From Acanthochromis polyacanthus (Eukaryota > Chordata > Actinopteri > Pomacentridae): DNA of 64,000 nt. The translations under genes were made by a program, and so were the position numbers. Each line of letters opens with the position of its first letter. Position 1 is the first letter of the stretch. The notes beneath the pieces were generated by a model. The model saw nothing but the letters and a program-made list of their open reading frames with translations. It did not search any database and was not told the DNA's origin. This document shows, one piece after another, positions 51,293-62,922 of this stretch. The stretch covers positions 23,116,521 to 23,180,520 of the forward strand of contig NC_067124.1 of NCBI RefSeq assembly GCF_021347895.1. The letters are read 5' to 3'.

Positions 51293-54200
51293 CTGGCAGA
51301 GAGGAAGGTAGGAACAAATGTAGCCTTTCTTCAACATAGGTTCTGAAAGAGAGAGCTTGGTTTCCTGGGTTACAGTACAAATCAACAGTCAGTATTTACC
51401 TTCAGTATGACTGTCAGTACAGGAGTTACCCACAAGCTGAGCTATGAACTGCTGTGGATGGCATCAGCAACACAATATAGTTTAGCCACCTTAAAACTCG
51501 AGCACTTGAAGTATTTGCTATATTTAGAGTATTGTCACTGCATCACCTTGTCCTCAGACAGCACTTACCAACTAAGAACTGAAACTTTTGTATTGATTGA
51601 TGTCATCACACCACTGACAAAGAATAATTGTACCTTGTGGATCACTGCGCTACCTCTGCATCAGTCAGTGTTATTGTGTCCCTATGGTGTTGTAACTTGT
51701 TGGTCTGGGATCTAATGGTGTCTAATGTACAGAAAAGAGTAATATAGCTGCTGCAACAACCCACCAGAAAGGGCTGTCTGATAAGGTAGAGCAGTAATAA
51801 TAATTATAATTATAAGTACAGTGTACATTTACATTGATTTTTTTCCCTCTTTACCTTGGCTTTTAAAAAGGGATCAGAATCCATTTTATCGTGGAGCCCG
51901 TCTAAACCCCTGTACTGCTACTCCTCTCTGCAGTGCAGTCAAAGTGAGTGTACTGACAATCATCTACTGACCAGTAGGAGGTCCAGCCATTTTGGGAGAT
52001 AGCTGGGTTTGTGTGAAGTGGAGCTGTATGAGGTCAGCAGCACCCCAACATATATTAGCCAGCTAAAAAGAAGTCTACTTGACAAAAGAACAAAATGATC
52101 CTTTTAAATGTATCCTTCATTTAGAATATTCTTACCGCTTTACTCTGCCATCACAGCTCTTTCTGGAAGTTTTATGGGTGAAAAAAAGTGTACCCAAAGA
52201 AAGCAGTGAGTATTAAATATGGTGTACACAGGAATATTGATTATTTCTCTTCTTTGTCTTTGAGTGGCTAAAATGTTCTTCTGCTGACACAGTTCATAGA
52301 AATATACTGCTTAGCTTTCCTGCCAGCTCTCCCCTCTGCTTCCTCAGACTATGGGGGGTAACAACTTGTAGACAAATACACAATGGAGAACTACCTCATA
52401 CAGACTCACTTCAAAGAAATCAAACACTCCTTTGAAATGCCTGTGAAAGGTTAGCAGCTGGAGAGACTTGAGGCTGGTGTGGTCCACTGATCCACCCAGA
52501 CATCATGCGAGTCTTTAAGGTCTCCTGAGTCTCAAGACTACATTATTTGTGGCTGATAAATGACGTCTTAGACCACCTTCTCTGTTCTGTGGTGGTTGTT
52601 CCAGTTTGACAGACATGGCGTCTTCTCTGGCCAACGTCTGCATTAACACAAGCGCCTCTTTGGAGAGTCTTTGGAGAACACATCGATGCAGTGGACATCA
52701 TGTTTATTCAGGAGACTGTCAAAGGAAATGGTCTGGCCTTCATGGACTGCTCAATACACACTGAAGAGAAGCCTCAGCATACTCACAGATCAATATTTTA
52801 TATTTGATAGTCAGGACAAGCCGGGGCCTGTCAACAAGGACAGAGGAAAAGAGTAAATGCACAAACACAGGAGAGTGTTTGGGGGAAGCAATTACAGCGT
52901 ATGGTTAACTAAACTGGGCTTTTCTCACAACCACAAAAAGACCCAGTGTGGAGAAAGACATTCATCAGAATAACATCGTTGCTCCTCGTGCTGCCCTGTG
53001 CACTTCAAGTCCAGCAGCACTGAAAAACACTAAACCTATTATCTGCATGATACAAGCGATGCTTTTACTGTAATTAACCTTGATCCAGCACTGAAATGTG
53101 TTTATTCGGGGGAGTGCCACTGTCAAGTAATCAACTCCATCTGTTGTTAACTTACAGAGTTAACTCAACATCTGGATCACCGTGTGTCTATAAACTGACC
53201 TGACACTGAGATGCAGTCGTCCAACATCGGCGCCCACGACACTCTGACGTGATCCAGGTTGCAACAACGTGTTTGGACATCCAGCTGAGCCTGGCACACA
53301 GCTCCCAGCTTCCTCAGATCTGAAACCACCGCCTGTCCGGAGGAGGAGAGTCGGATGACCCTGCAGCTGGAGGGATGTGGACCTACAGAGGCGTCTGCCC
53401 ACCAGAGGACAGAATCGCCTGAAGATGCTGGCGGGGGCGAAAGCTGAGGAGCAGCTGACGTTCGAGTGTCGGCGACGCAAACGCTTCCGTTAGAGCAGCC
53501 AGCGAGGAAAACGGCGTCAGTCACAAACTGCAAGGAACTCAGAGGATCGGCTGAGTCGGTTTCTGTTGGGACAAAACAACACGCAACACATTATGCAACT
53601 TTGTGTAATGAACTGAACAAATCGGAGAAAGATGGAAAGAATTAATAGTGACTTGACAAAGTTTTGAAAGTATAATAAGAATAAAAATATTTTTGATTCT
53701 CGTTTGCCAATAAATGATTATGTGCATTTTTTTGTAGATATATAAAAAGAGTAAAATCTGTAAATCTTTGTTAAACTGTTACTCTGCCAAACACTCTTCA
53801 TTTTGCTGCAGTTTGTTACAGTGGTCCCATAGTTTTTGTCTAATCATTCCTGCAGCTGCCCACACTTGTAGATCATGTGTGTAGAAAAAAAGCAGCAGAC
53901 ATAATAAATGGAAAGGTACAGAGCCTCCTAAGAGTCGTGGTTGGGCTGCTCCATAATACAGCTCAGCCTGGCTCACTGCGTCAAAGGCCAACAAAAAATA
54001 CTGAAGAGATGCAAAAGAAAAAAAATCCCATCATAACATTTTTCTTCACTCTGGCATGGAATGTACACATTTTTCCCCCTTATCTTCAGGAGACACACTG
54101 ATGGACATCCAAAAAACTAGCTGTGTCCTTGGTTTCATTTAGAAATTGTCCCAAAAAGCACCTCTATTTCCATTAGAGGTGTTTTTGGTGTGTAGCTTCT

Positions 54201-57200
54201 ACAGAAGAAAAGAGGCATAATGAAAGTTTCCAGTCCAGTAAGGGTGCTTTCCTGACAGAAAAAAACATCATTACAGAATGACAATTTAAAAAAAAACAAG
54301 ATACCCTAAAACCACATATAACAAACCGCTGTACTATAGAGATGAAGAATACAACTTTACTTTGGATTGTTATACTTTTAAAACATACTTTAGATGATTC
54401 AAAAATACCGCAGTGCCCAACAGCATAGCACTCTGCTTTTAAAGGTCTTTCATTGGCCCTTTCTTCATCTAAGAGCTCACATTAAGATTTTGCTTTAAGT
54501 TTTCAAATCATCTGGTTCAGAAGACAACTTCAAATGAAAATCTTTCTAAGCTCATTATTATATATTATGCAATTTCATGGAACTTACTGGTATCAGCTGT
54601 GTTTATTTGTTATGCTATTTTCATATTTTATCTTATGTTTTACCACTAATGCTTTCATATTTTTATTTTATTATCTTTTACTAATGTAAAGCATGAATAA
54701 GTATGCACTACCTGCATGAACTGTGTCATAAAAATAAAGTTCATATTATGATTAGAATCGACCCTTAGTAGTGGAAATTGTTTTCACATGTGGTTGCTAG
54801 GCTGTATCTGGGACAGTTTCTACTATAAAATACATACTTAAAAACACATGAATAGTATATATTTGTTAACAGTGTGCACTATAGTCTTTATATCAAGGTG
54901 CTGTTATTATACAAGAACCATCATTATGACTCTCTTGAATTACTTGAGAATGTAGCCAGAACCACAAACTAAAGCAAATGACATGAAGCCTGAAGGCAAA
55001 CAGTTAGCCGTACACAACAGATCAGCAGTGTTACCTAGCTTATAAAGAGTCCGTCCTGAGGTCAGTTCAGTCAGCTGGATGTCGCTGCTCTGAGCTCCAT
55101 GAAGGATTTGTGGCGGTGACGAGAGTCGAGCTGCGATCCTGCTGCCTCTCTCCGAAACGTTTCTCCTCCCCGCAATACTTCCTGTTCTCCTGATCACATC
55201 TGGCAACATAAAACAAGACACAGCAGACAACCAATTAAAAGCTGAGAAGTCACGCACCAAAGTGTACAGTAAGACTTAGTAGCATAGAGCACATGAGTTA
55301 CATAAGAGTCAAGAAGCTGATTTTGGTCAGCAGAGTTTGGATTCTGAGCAGCAGGCGAAGGCTGCACTATTGAAGGACCCCGTATCAAAGTTAACAAGTT
55401 TAAGAGTTTTATGTTTTAGTTTGTTTTCTTTGTGGAGCACAGTTCCAAATAAACTGGTGCTTTACAGATTACCAGGAACTAAACCATATTGAGGATCGTT
55501 TCTGGACTTGATGGGTGCTTGGTAAAAGTAAGTGAAAGCCTTTTACCAAATTAAACTAGGTATGCTGTAGGTGAAGTGATTGAACATACGATCATTTCTA
55601 AGCTCATGCGTGTATGTATATATATATATATATATATTATCTGCTGTATAACAGCAACATTAGCTACAGATTTTTTCCTGCATGTGGTTGGTTGAACACA
55701 CTCAGGACAATAATGCTGCACCAATAAACTGTAGCATCAAATACAGAAAAAAATATGACTCTGAAAACAGTTCTTCATGGAACCATACCATCAAACATGG
55801 AAAAATTCATGGTACACGTTTTTAATTAACATCAGTTGTTAAAAAGCATAATCTGTCCATCAGGTTTCTGCCACTTATTTGTTTCCAGATCATTGTAACT
55901 GATTAATGATAATATTAGGAGTTATAAAACCAAAATCATTACTTTTTCATCAGTACTAAATGTTTCTGAAAAATCCTAAAATAATTTGGTGAACACTGTA
56001 GAAACCTGTTTATATCAGCCGAGTTACTTCTTCAACAGCAACACCTCTTTCTAGAATTAACAGTCACATTACTCTGGAATTAAACAAAGCAAACACAGTG
56101 ACACAAGCTGCTGTTTAATTTTTTTAAATGTGATCTGGTGAGTACCAAATTCCACCTCGGCTGAGTTTAAGTGGTGGCAGAAAACTCAAAGACGAATAAT
56201 AAAACTAAATGCATGACTGGAAACTATGGGAGGTGTGCAAGTAAAAGATTTTTTGTACTTTTTTCTAAACAACCTTTCACAGATTATTACTTACAATAAA
56301 CCAGCTTCTACGTCACACAAAGGAGGTCTAAAGAAACCAAACCCACCGCTGTCGTCTCCTCCGAGATCCCACACCTGCAGGTCAGAGCTCAGCCCATCAT
56401 TGGTCACAACACACCTGCCAGGACACAAGTTAAATAAAATGATTGAAAATGCAACTAAATCATCCTCTCAGTGTGAATAAGATCTTATATAAAAGATTAA
56501 CAAGATGTTCCTCAGTCTATACAGATTGCCTCAGATTCAGCTACACCTATAAAATGCCCTCACACTGTTATTTTCACACATCTATCACTACTAGTTCTGC
56601 TGCATATTCGCTAGAGCTGCGTCTACCAATTATTTACATCATCAATCAATCTATAGATTATCTGCTTGATTAATCAGTTGGTCTATAAAATGTCACAAAG
56701 CAGTAAGTCTTTTCAGAAACTGCAACTATGGGTGGCATTTTGACGTGAAAAGCTAAAACTATTAATAGTTAGCACTGCTGAGTAATTTTCTGTGGCTTCT
56801 CTCACAAATAAATCAGCTGTTGCAGCGCCAATACTGACGAAGATAAAAATCCATTTATCCCTTTTTCAAAACAAAATGACCAATATGTCGAATTTAGAGG
56901 GATCTGTGAGTACTTAGAACTGTCTCTTGTGCCTCGAGGCTTTTGTGTCTGTTGAATTTGACACGGTGCTCCCAGGAAATGAAATGTTTTATTTGTGGTT
57001 GATTCTAACTTTTACCTGTTTTCAAAGCCATCCCGCCCTTTGAAATGGAGGAATAATAAGACAGAAAAATCTGAATAAATTGCAAATGAATTCAAAAGTA
57101 TAAAATTATGTAAGATCACATCACTTTTTGCATTTTTATGTTGACGGTGCACTGGAGGTAATTTGCAATGTCAAGTGACAGTACATGTCGCCAAATCCCA

Positions 57201-60187
57201 CACCACGGCTCTTAAGTACAAAATATTTTTTTAAAAAACACAATATAGTAACAATAGGTCTGATCTACTGTTGATCCTTGAGATTAAAAAAAAAACTTAA
57301 AAAGCTTAAACTGGGTAATGAACGCTATGAAACGAAAAAGTTCCAAGACTGTTCTTATCGTGCATCCATGGAGGAACAGGTTCAGGCAGAAACTGTCACA
57401 AGTCAAAACATGACACCGAGACATCAACAGCTGGACCTCTGACACGTGTTATTGTGACCACTGGCAGGTGCACATTTCTTCATGGGAGCCCATGAAGAAA
57501 ACCGAGAAGAAAACATCACAAGCTGATTGGTCTATTAGTATTTCAGAGAATATTCAATCAGTAACAAAAATTGTATTTTTAATTGGCCAGAAACTAAAAT
57601 GGTTTCCATGTGTCATTCATTACGGGACCTAAATCTTCAATATCATGTTTAAATAATTTAATTTAAAAGTTTAAGAGCACTAATTTGCAGCTGATACATT
57701 AGAAATATGCAGCTACATGCAGCATGTGCCAAATGGTATAAAAAATTACTGAAATGTTTTGTTTTATATTTGCTCTTCTTTTTCCATGAGGTTTTCATTC
57801 TTTTATGTCTTTGTTCCTTGATTTAGTCAATTTATTGTTGCTTCACTAAAGTAAATCACACAAAAGAAAAACATTTGAAGTAAAGTTTCCTGCAAGAAAA
57901 TACATCACAGACTTCGACATCAATGGAAAGCTCAGTGCAGGAAATTCAAATGAACCATCTCCCTAACGTGTCAGAGCTCACCTTGTCCCTGGGATGTGCC
58001 TGAGGCGGCGGACCGGACCGTCTGTGAAACCACCGTGGGCGACTTTGAAATCTCGTTCTGCGCAGAGACCCTGAACACATCAGCACACAACAAAAGCTCA
58101 GAGAGACATCTGGATTGTCTGTTTACGAAAGATGAAATTAAGATCGGATGAATGTGCTTATTTATTTACCTTATTTTCATCGGCAAAAAGTTTCAGAGGC
58201 AAACGGAGCTCCAAAATTTCATTTTTGGACAGACTGTAGCCTGCGACACAGACGGCTGTAAACACAACAAACACTGATGAGAACAAACTGCTTGAGCAAC
58301 TAGCAAAAGCCTGAAAATCTGGATTTCATGCTGTGCAACACTCAGTGTCGAACGCTGAAAAGCTATGTAAGAACAACTCCTCTTGTGTAAGGTTTGCAGC
58401 ACCGTCAATATTGGTGCATTTCCGGCTGCTGACCAGTGATTCAGCAATTATTCTGGGGAGGCAACTGCAGAGTCTTTGTGCCTTGTTTTATACGGCATAT
58501 TGTTTTTTTGTAGCTTAGCAGTGATTCTTGCAATTTTGCTAACTGGAGTCTCTTTTACTCAAGCATAATTTGCATTTTTAACACATGGTCAGAAACAGCA
58601 AGAAAATACATACATTTCTATCAATTAAGCTTTCACATACATGGATCTATCATGTTTAATGTTGTGCTAAGTCACCCTGAAAAGGCTCATTTTGAGCCAA
58701 GGGAGAAAAAAAAAAAACCCACATGGCACTAGAGATTGAACCAGAGCAACAATGAAGTCTGAAAAATAATCATATTTCCAGCCACAGCTTCAGCCAGGCA
58801 GAGCAGCTCACAACAAGTGGCTGAATAATGTCAGAGATGTACTTTTTAAAATGAATAATGAGCCCCTAAACGCATCAACTAAACTGCAACATCTGTGTTT
58901 TTTCCAGTAGTATCTGTACAGTGTTTCTCTAAATTGGCAGAGTATGACCAGACCAGCACAGAAACTGTTCATAAAGGAGGAGAAGGAAACTAAAACTTAT
59001 TGGGAGGTAATGTAAAAGAAACAGGAAAAAAATCCTCACTTTGACCTTTTGGGGGTTCTGTTACAGGCTCCAAGTGGTGATGATGATATTGCATTAAAAA
59101 GTCCACTTACTCTTTTCTGACGTCCACTCAATCACCTGGGTGGGATGTTCCAGCTGATATACGTGGAGATCTTTGTACCTGAAGGAACCAGACAGCTGTT
59201 ATTTCTCTGTATAGATAACCCCAACTGAATACAGATTCACAAACAATACAGAAAAAATACATTATTATATTTGAACCCATTATATTTGAACAACACAACT
59301 GGCACACTTATATTTGGAAAAATATGAATTTCTAAGCTGTTGCAGAAGCTCTTAGAGACAATAATTAGCCACAGGTGCTGATGATTCAACTGCTTATTCC
59401 ACAGACTAATTTTATTTAGTCTTTATGTCTCTTAATTTGCACAAACAGCAAAGCAATAGAGGTCAAGATGTACAATTTTATGCCACGGAGCTTCTCAGCT
59501 CAAGGGAATGAAACTAATTGGTAAACTAAAGATTTACTCTGCCTTTATCCTTTAAGTAAAACTCATGTAATATTTCATAAATTGCTCTATGGATGTGTGA
59601 CAATGATTGGGCACCATTTCGTGATGTTTAAACTCACATTTTTAAAAGTATTCTTTTCTTTTTCAAAACTACAGCGTTCAAACCTTTTCACCAAACTCCA
59701 TGCAGAAATTTAAATATTTAAGATTGTCTGTCTGAGTGGCGACCTAACACGTCAGTGCATTTGATTTTCATAATACCCTGACTATATAAATTAATTCGTC
59801 TTGGACATAATCCTTAACTTTACTTTAAAATCCGCGATATTAAGTACAGTAGTAATGCATCGTGGTCACTCTGGAGATGTATCCCCTGAATTTAAACTAA
59901 TTGACGTTTTAGCGACACTGTTGTTTGGTGTAGTGTGAGCAAGCCGTATTTAAAATGACAAAAATGTATAGAAAATTTCTTTGTCGTAGTAGTTTATGAG
60001 AGGATTCTAAGCTTGCTTGTGAGTAAAATTGAGACATCTTTAAGCTGGGTTCGCTTTGAAGGGCTAACTTATTAGCCTGTAGCTAGCATTGAAAACATGC
60101 TAACACAAACCGTAAAAAGTTTTCTCACGTTTTCAGGGATTCGATAAACCAGTCATCTAAAATATCATCAAACTCCGCATCTTCCAT
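51030..60187 (-). CDS. wdr73: WD repeat-containing protein 73
   Basis: Eight coding exons on the minus strand: 60129-60187, 59111-59178, 58170-58240, 57982-58070, 56347-56414, 55035-55199, 53200-53562 and 51030-51292. Every junction has GT donors and AG acceptors. The exons total 1146 nt and join in frame to 381 residues plus stop (human WDR73: 378). Landmarks aligning with the family are LDDWFIESLK in exon 1, KNEILELRLPLKL in exon 3, ERDFKVAHGGFTD in exon 4, LQVWDL in exon 5, VTDAVFLAGCSNGSVCVADT in exon 7, and LFQHRGH, WHPERPRTLLSA and VHVWDWVDP in exon 8. The fold is a WD40 beta-propeller. WDR73 is reported to associate with the Integrator endonuclease subunits INTS9/INTS11 and with spindle microtubules; human loss causes Galloway-Mowat syndrome. 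The gene converges on plekhf2, about 20 kb away. Confidence 0.96.
52660..52960 (+). mobile_element. Penelope-like retroelement relic
   Basis: Lies in wdr73 intron 7, antisense to the gene. The frame from 52670 reads FGEHIDAVDIMFIQETVKGN and then LAFMDC; a shifted frame from about 52767 reads SLSILTDQYFIFDSQ. These resemble the C-terminal part of Penelope-like reverse transcriptases (NxLPFLDC, then HTDQYLxFDS). A last block (GEAITAYG, then LNWAFLTTTKR) fits the following region. The relic is frameshifted, internally deleted and interrupted by stops. The assignment is from motif recall; a search would settle it. Confidence 0.5.
53200..53562 (-). CDS. wdr73: wdr73 coding exon 7
   Basis: The longest exon (363 nt). 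The acceptor TTGTCCCAACAG is preferred; a second AG twelve bases downstream (GACTCAG|CC) would also keep frame. Encodes VFLAGCSNGSVCVADT and RVSWAPMLDDCISVSG. Donor GTCAGT. Confidence 0.93.
55035..55199 (-). CDS. wdr73: wdr73 coding exon 6
   Basis: Acceptor ATGTTGCCAG, donor GTAACA; encodes DVIRRTGSIAG... and ILHGAQSSDIQLTELTSGRT. Less conserved than its neighbours, but the VLHGA-like and L-T-SGRTLY segments align. Confidence 0.9.
55617..55637. repeat. (TA)n microsatellite
   Basis: Alternating TA run of 21 bp in wdr73 intron 5. Confidence 0.9.
56347..56414 (-). CDS. wdr73: wdr73 coding exon 5
   Basis: Acceptor GTCCTGGCAG, donor GTGGGT; encodes CVVTNDGLSSDLQVWDL, a WD-repeat end. Confidence 0.92.
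56610..56960. mobile_element. hAT MITE, diverged
   Basis: Starts near GCTAGAGCTGCGTCTACCAA, with ATCAATCAATCTATAGATTA and CAGTTGGTCTATAAAATGTC following. This is the order seen in the GGGCTGCAACTAA-type MITE. The far end is unclear. Lies in wdr73 intron 4. Confidence 0.55.
57475..57500. other. short perfect hairpin
   Basis: Arms TTTCTTCATGGG and CCCATGAAGAAA with loop AG, inside wdr73 intron 4. Confidence 0.7.
57982..58070 (-). CDS. wdr73: wdr73 coding exon 4
   Basis: Acceptor GTGTTCAG, donor GTGAGC; encodes ERDFKVAHGGFTDG and LRHIPGT, both close to the human sequence. Confidence 0.94.
58170..58240 (-). CDS. wdr73: wdr73 coding exon 3
   Basis: Acceptor TGTGTCGCAG, donor GTAAAT; encodes the conserved KNEILELRLPLKL block. 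The downstream intron is only 99 bp (58071-58169). Confidence 0.93.
59111..59178 (-). CDS. wdr73: wdr73 coding exon 2
   Basis: Acceptor TTCCTTCAG, donor GTAAGT; encodes YKDLHVYQLEHPTQVIEWTS, the first propeller strands of the family. Confidence 0.93.
60129..60187 (-). CDS. wdr73: wdr73 coding exon 1
   Basis: Starts at ATG 60187 (MEDAEFDDILDDWFIESLK) and ends AAAAC|GTGAGA (phase 2). There is no earlier in-frame ATG of quality in the adjacent upstream bases. Confidence 0.92.
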
Positions 60188-60330
60188 CTCTCTCCTCAGC
60201 TCACGTTGCTGCAGGAATGGAGTTGTTGATGCACCAGTTTCTGTTGAACTTCCTCTTATTTTTATTCTACTGTTTCTGAGCTTCAATTAAACTATTGTTT
60301 GAAGTCTCCAGTGCCACCTGCTGGTCTGGA
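60188..60330 (-). promoter_or_regulatory. wdr73: wdr73 5' UTR and proximal promoter
   Basis: Immediately upstream of ATG 60187. An ETS-type GAGGAAGT lies on the minus strand at 60248-60255, and a CTCF-like motif at 60311-60324. No TATA box in a plausible position. The transcription start is probably within about 60 nt of the ATG, but this is inference. Confidence 0.45.
60311..60324 (-). promoter_or_regulatory. CTCF-like motif at the wdr73 promoter
   Basis: The minus strand reads CCAGCAGGTGGCAC, which fits CCASYAGRKGGCRS at every position. It lies about 124 bp upstream of the start codon and faces the two plus-strand copies at 37040 and 37172. Confidence 0.5.
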
Positions 60331-60339
60331 GGTTCTACT

Positions 60340-62862
60340 GGTTTACTCAGAGTCAGATTAGGGTCAGATGAAGATTTTAAGGTTTACATATAAACAATAA
60401 CATTAATAGGATCTCATAATTTGATTAATGTTTTAACATCCCTGTCAAAAAAATATAATTAACATTGATATGTTTACACTGTACAATAACAGAGGAACTG
60501 AGTAAACTCAACAAACATATGCTTGTTATTATGAATATAAAAGTTAACTCAACTACATTTTTAGACTTTTTCAGAAGTCATTAACATGATTAATATGAAA
60601 GTTTACTCAGTTTAAATAAATCAGGATTCGTAAATAAACTAATAGCATTTAAGCAGATTTAATAGGTTGATAATTACAACTCTCCAGACTCTTATTTTGG
60701 TAAATTGAAAAAAGAAATACTCATGATACAAACTTACTGTGTATCTTTAAAATGTTTTAAATTAAACTGTGGTTGTTTAACTAACCATAATTGAACATAC
60801 TAAATTAAGCCCTCTATATGCTCTCTATTATTTAAACTTTCTCTACAATCATTGATTTAATCCCTAAAACACTTTTTATATGAAAACAATACTTCCTGCT
60901 TTAATATGGCTTAGATGCAACTCTACACCATTGTCTCCACTAGAGAATGCAGATCTATAAAGTTCCCAGTTGTCTTGCACCCCACCTCTGTACACTCGCT
61001 GCAGGCTAAGCACACCAGCTCACCTATGACTGGGGTCAAACCGTGTACAACTACTGCACACCACACAATGGCCAGCTGTAATACTGGTAAATAAGACAAG
61101 TTTAAACCAGAAACAGACACCAAAATAATAATAATGATACAGTGTTGTCAGCTTTCATACTGGAAGGGTTGGTTTCTCAGGTGTTTTTATATGTTAAAGC
61201 CCAAATTTCTGAATCTGTGTTTTTAAGACTGTCATCAGCACGCTGCAGATTTAAGGTGGGATTGCTCCGTGATGGCACTAACTGCTCATTTTGCTCATGG
61301 TGTGTTGTCCAGCATATAAAAAATATGGACATAAACATATATAAGGTAAAAAAAAAACAACAAAAAAAAAACATAATCTTCACCAAAGGGGGTCTTGAAC
61401 ATAGAAACTGAAAGAAAAATGACCGACGAGACTATAGGTTGTTTATACAAATAAAATGTGCTGTATAAACCATCCTGATATGAGAAAATAATGCAAGAGG
61501 CAAAGAAACTTCGCAGTGCTGCATTAAGGTGTGTTTTGCTTAAGAAGGCTAAAAACCTAAGGCACACCGACAGTTTACAGTTTTACCAGTCACCATAAAG
61601 TACATCTGAGCAGTGGCAGAAACACATTATGAACTGGTTTGTTGAGGTCTTTCATATCTTCCCATCAATGTGATGCTTTTTCAGTAATAATTCTACTCTC
61701 TCTCAAATTGCAAGTGACCACAGGACATCGCTTAGCATTAGCATCATCATCGAAGAATATAACTTTTCAAGCTGAAAAAATGCTGCAAAGAAAGTTGAGG
61801 AGCGAGGCCGTGACCCATGTTATTAATGAGTCATGGCATGTATGAGGCAACAGGCAGAATATTAAGTCAGAACAGTCGGATGCATTTGGATGCGATTTAA
61901 TGAAGGAAAACAAGTGGGAAGTTATGCGTAATGTCACTGCGCCGTGACGGCAGCTTTATCGACATATGTGTCCTGCTGCCCTCAGACAGCTGCTGAGACT
62001 TAATTAACTGAAGGAGAAGCGTTTCATACAGAATAAAGCAGCTCTGGTAAACAGATCTCTTGGCACTGCCTAAAGTGGATGAACCTTCTACTTGTTTCTT
62101 CCTCTTTCTCCACCCACTGTGTACTCTGAGCTGGGCACCAAGCTGCCACAAAGACAGGCAAATTCAAGTTCATATCATCACATTAGTCCAGAGCTACAGG
62201 CGTGTCTATCAGCCATCTCTTACTCTCACACGCATATTTTCTGGGTGAGACTGTGTCTGCTCAACCTAGAGTAAAAACATCCTTGCAGTGAAAGTTGATT
62301 TTAATAGTGTAATAAAATGAACCTGATGTGTCCCCAGAAGAAAGACAGTCTGAAAAGTGGCATTATATATTGGGAAATGACATCAGTGTAACCTGATCTG
62401 TAGTTGAAGGATAAAATATTCAAACCATCCGTGCGGCTCCTGTTGGTCCTCAGTTTTCTTCCGGACAGACTGGTGGCAACAGCTGCAAACTTCCCACAAT
62501 GCCCAGCGCTTTGCCAGTCCTGCTGTTGTTTTCCTCGTCTTCCTCCTCCTCTTCAGCAGCTTCATCATTCTGTTCTTCCTGCTGTCTGACAGGAGATAGA
62601 CTGAGTCACATTTCTGTCACCGTCTTCCTCTCTCAGCCTCTCCCACTTTCAAAAAGATAAAAATCCAGCCGGGAGTCAGTATGACAACGTGAAAACTCAT
62701 GCATATATTCATGTAATCCTTTACATTAACTTGTAAAGTACAGACTTTAAATACTTTGGGAGTTCATGTCTGAATCCTTCTCCTGCAGTTTTCTGATTCG
62801 TTTGGTTTCCAGTAGGAGCAAAGCTTACACTGAATCTGTCAGTATAGAAAATCTGAGCACTG

Positions 62863-62864
<2 letters not shown>
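60340..62864. other. intergenic, no gene recognised
   Basis: AT-rich up to about 61900. At 62440-62600 the minus strand has an open stretch with a Glu-rich frame (EEEEEDEEN), weakly suggestive of an exon, but no donor or family match was found. Otherwise nothing supportable. Confidence 0.4.

Positions 62865-62919
<55 letters not shown>
62865..62919. repeat. (CA)27 microsatellite
   Basis: Uninterrupted CA dinucleotide run of 55 bp. The poly-Val/Cys frame across it is an artefact. Confidence 0.97.

Positions 62920-62922
<3 letters not shown>

Larger units (their letters stand above)
53563..60128 (-). other. wdr73: wdr73 introns 1-6
   Basis: Introns span 59179-60128, 58241-59110, 58071-58169, 56415-57981, 55200-56346 and 53563-55034. 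All are AT-rich. They contain a (TA)n run at 55617-55637, a diverged hAT MITE at 56610-56960 and a 12-bp-arm hairpin at 57475-57500. No nested gene seen. Confidence 0.8.

Noticed and set aside
62440..62600. Exon with a Glu-rich frame (minus strand)
   Set aside because: An acceptor-like CTGTCAG precedes it, but no matching donor, start or family resemblance was found; low-complexity GAG/GAA repeats explain the frame.
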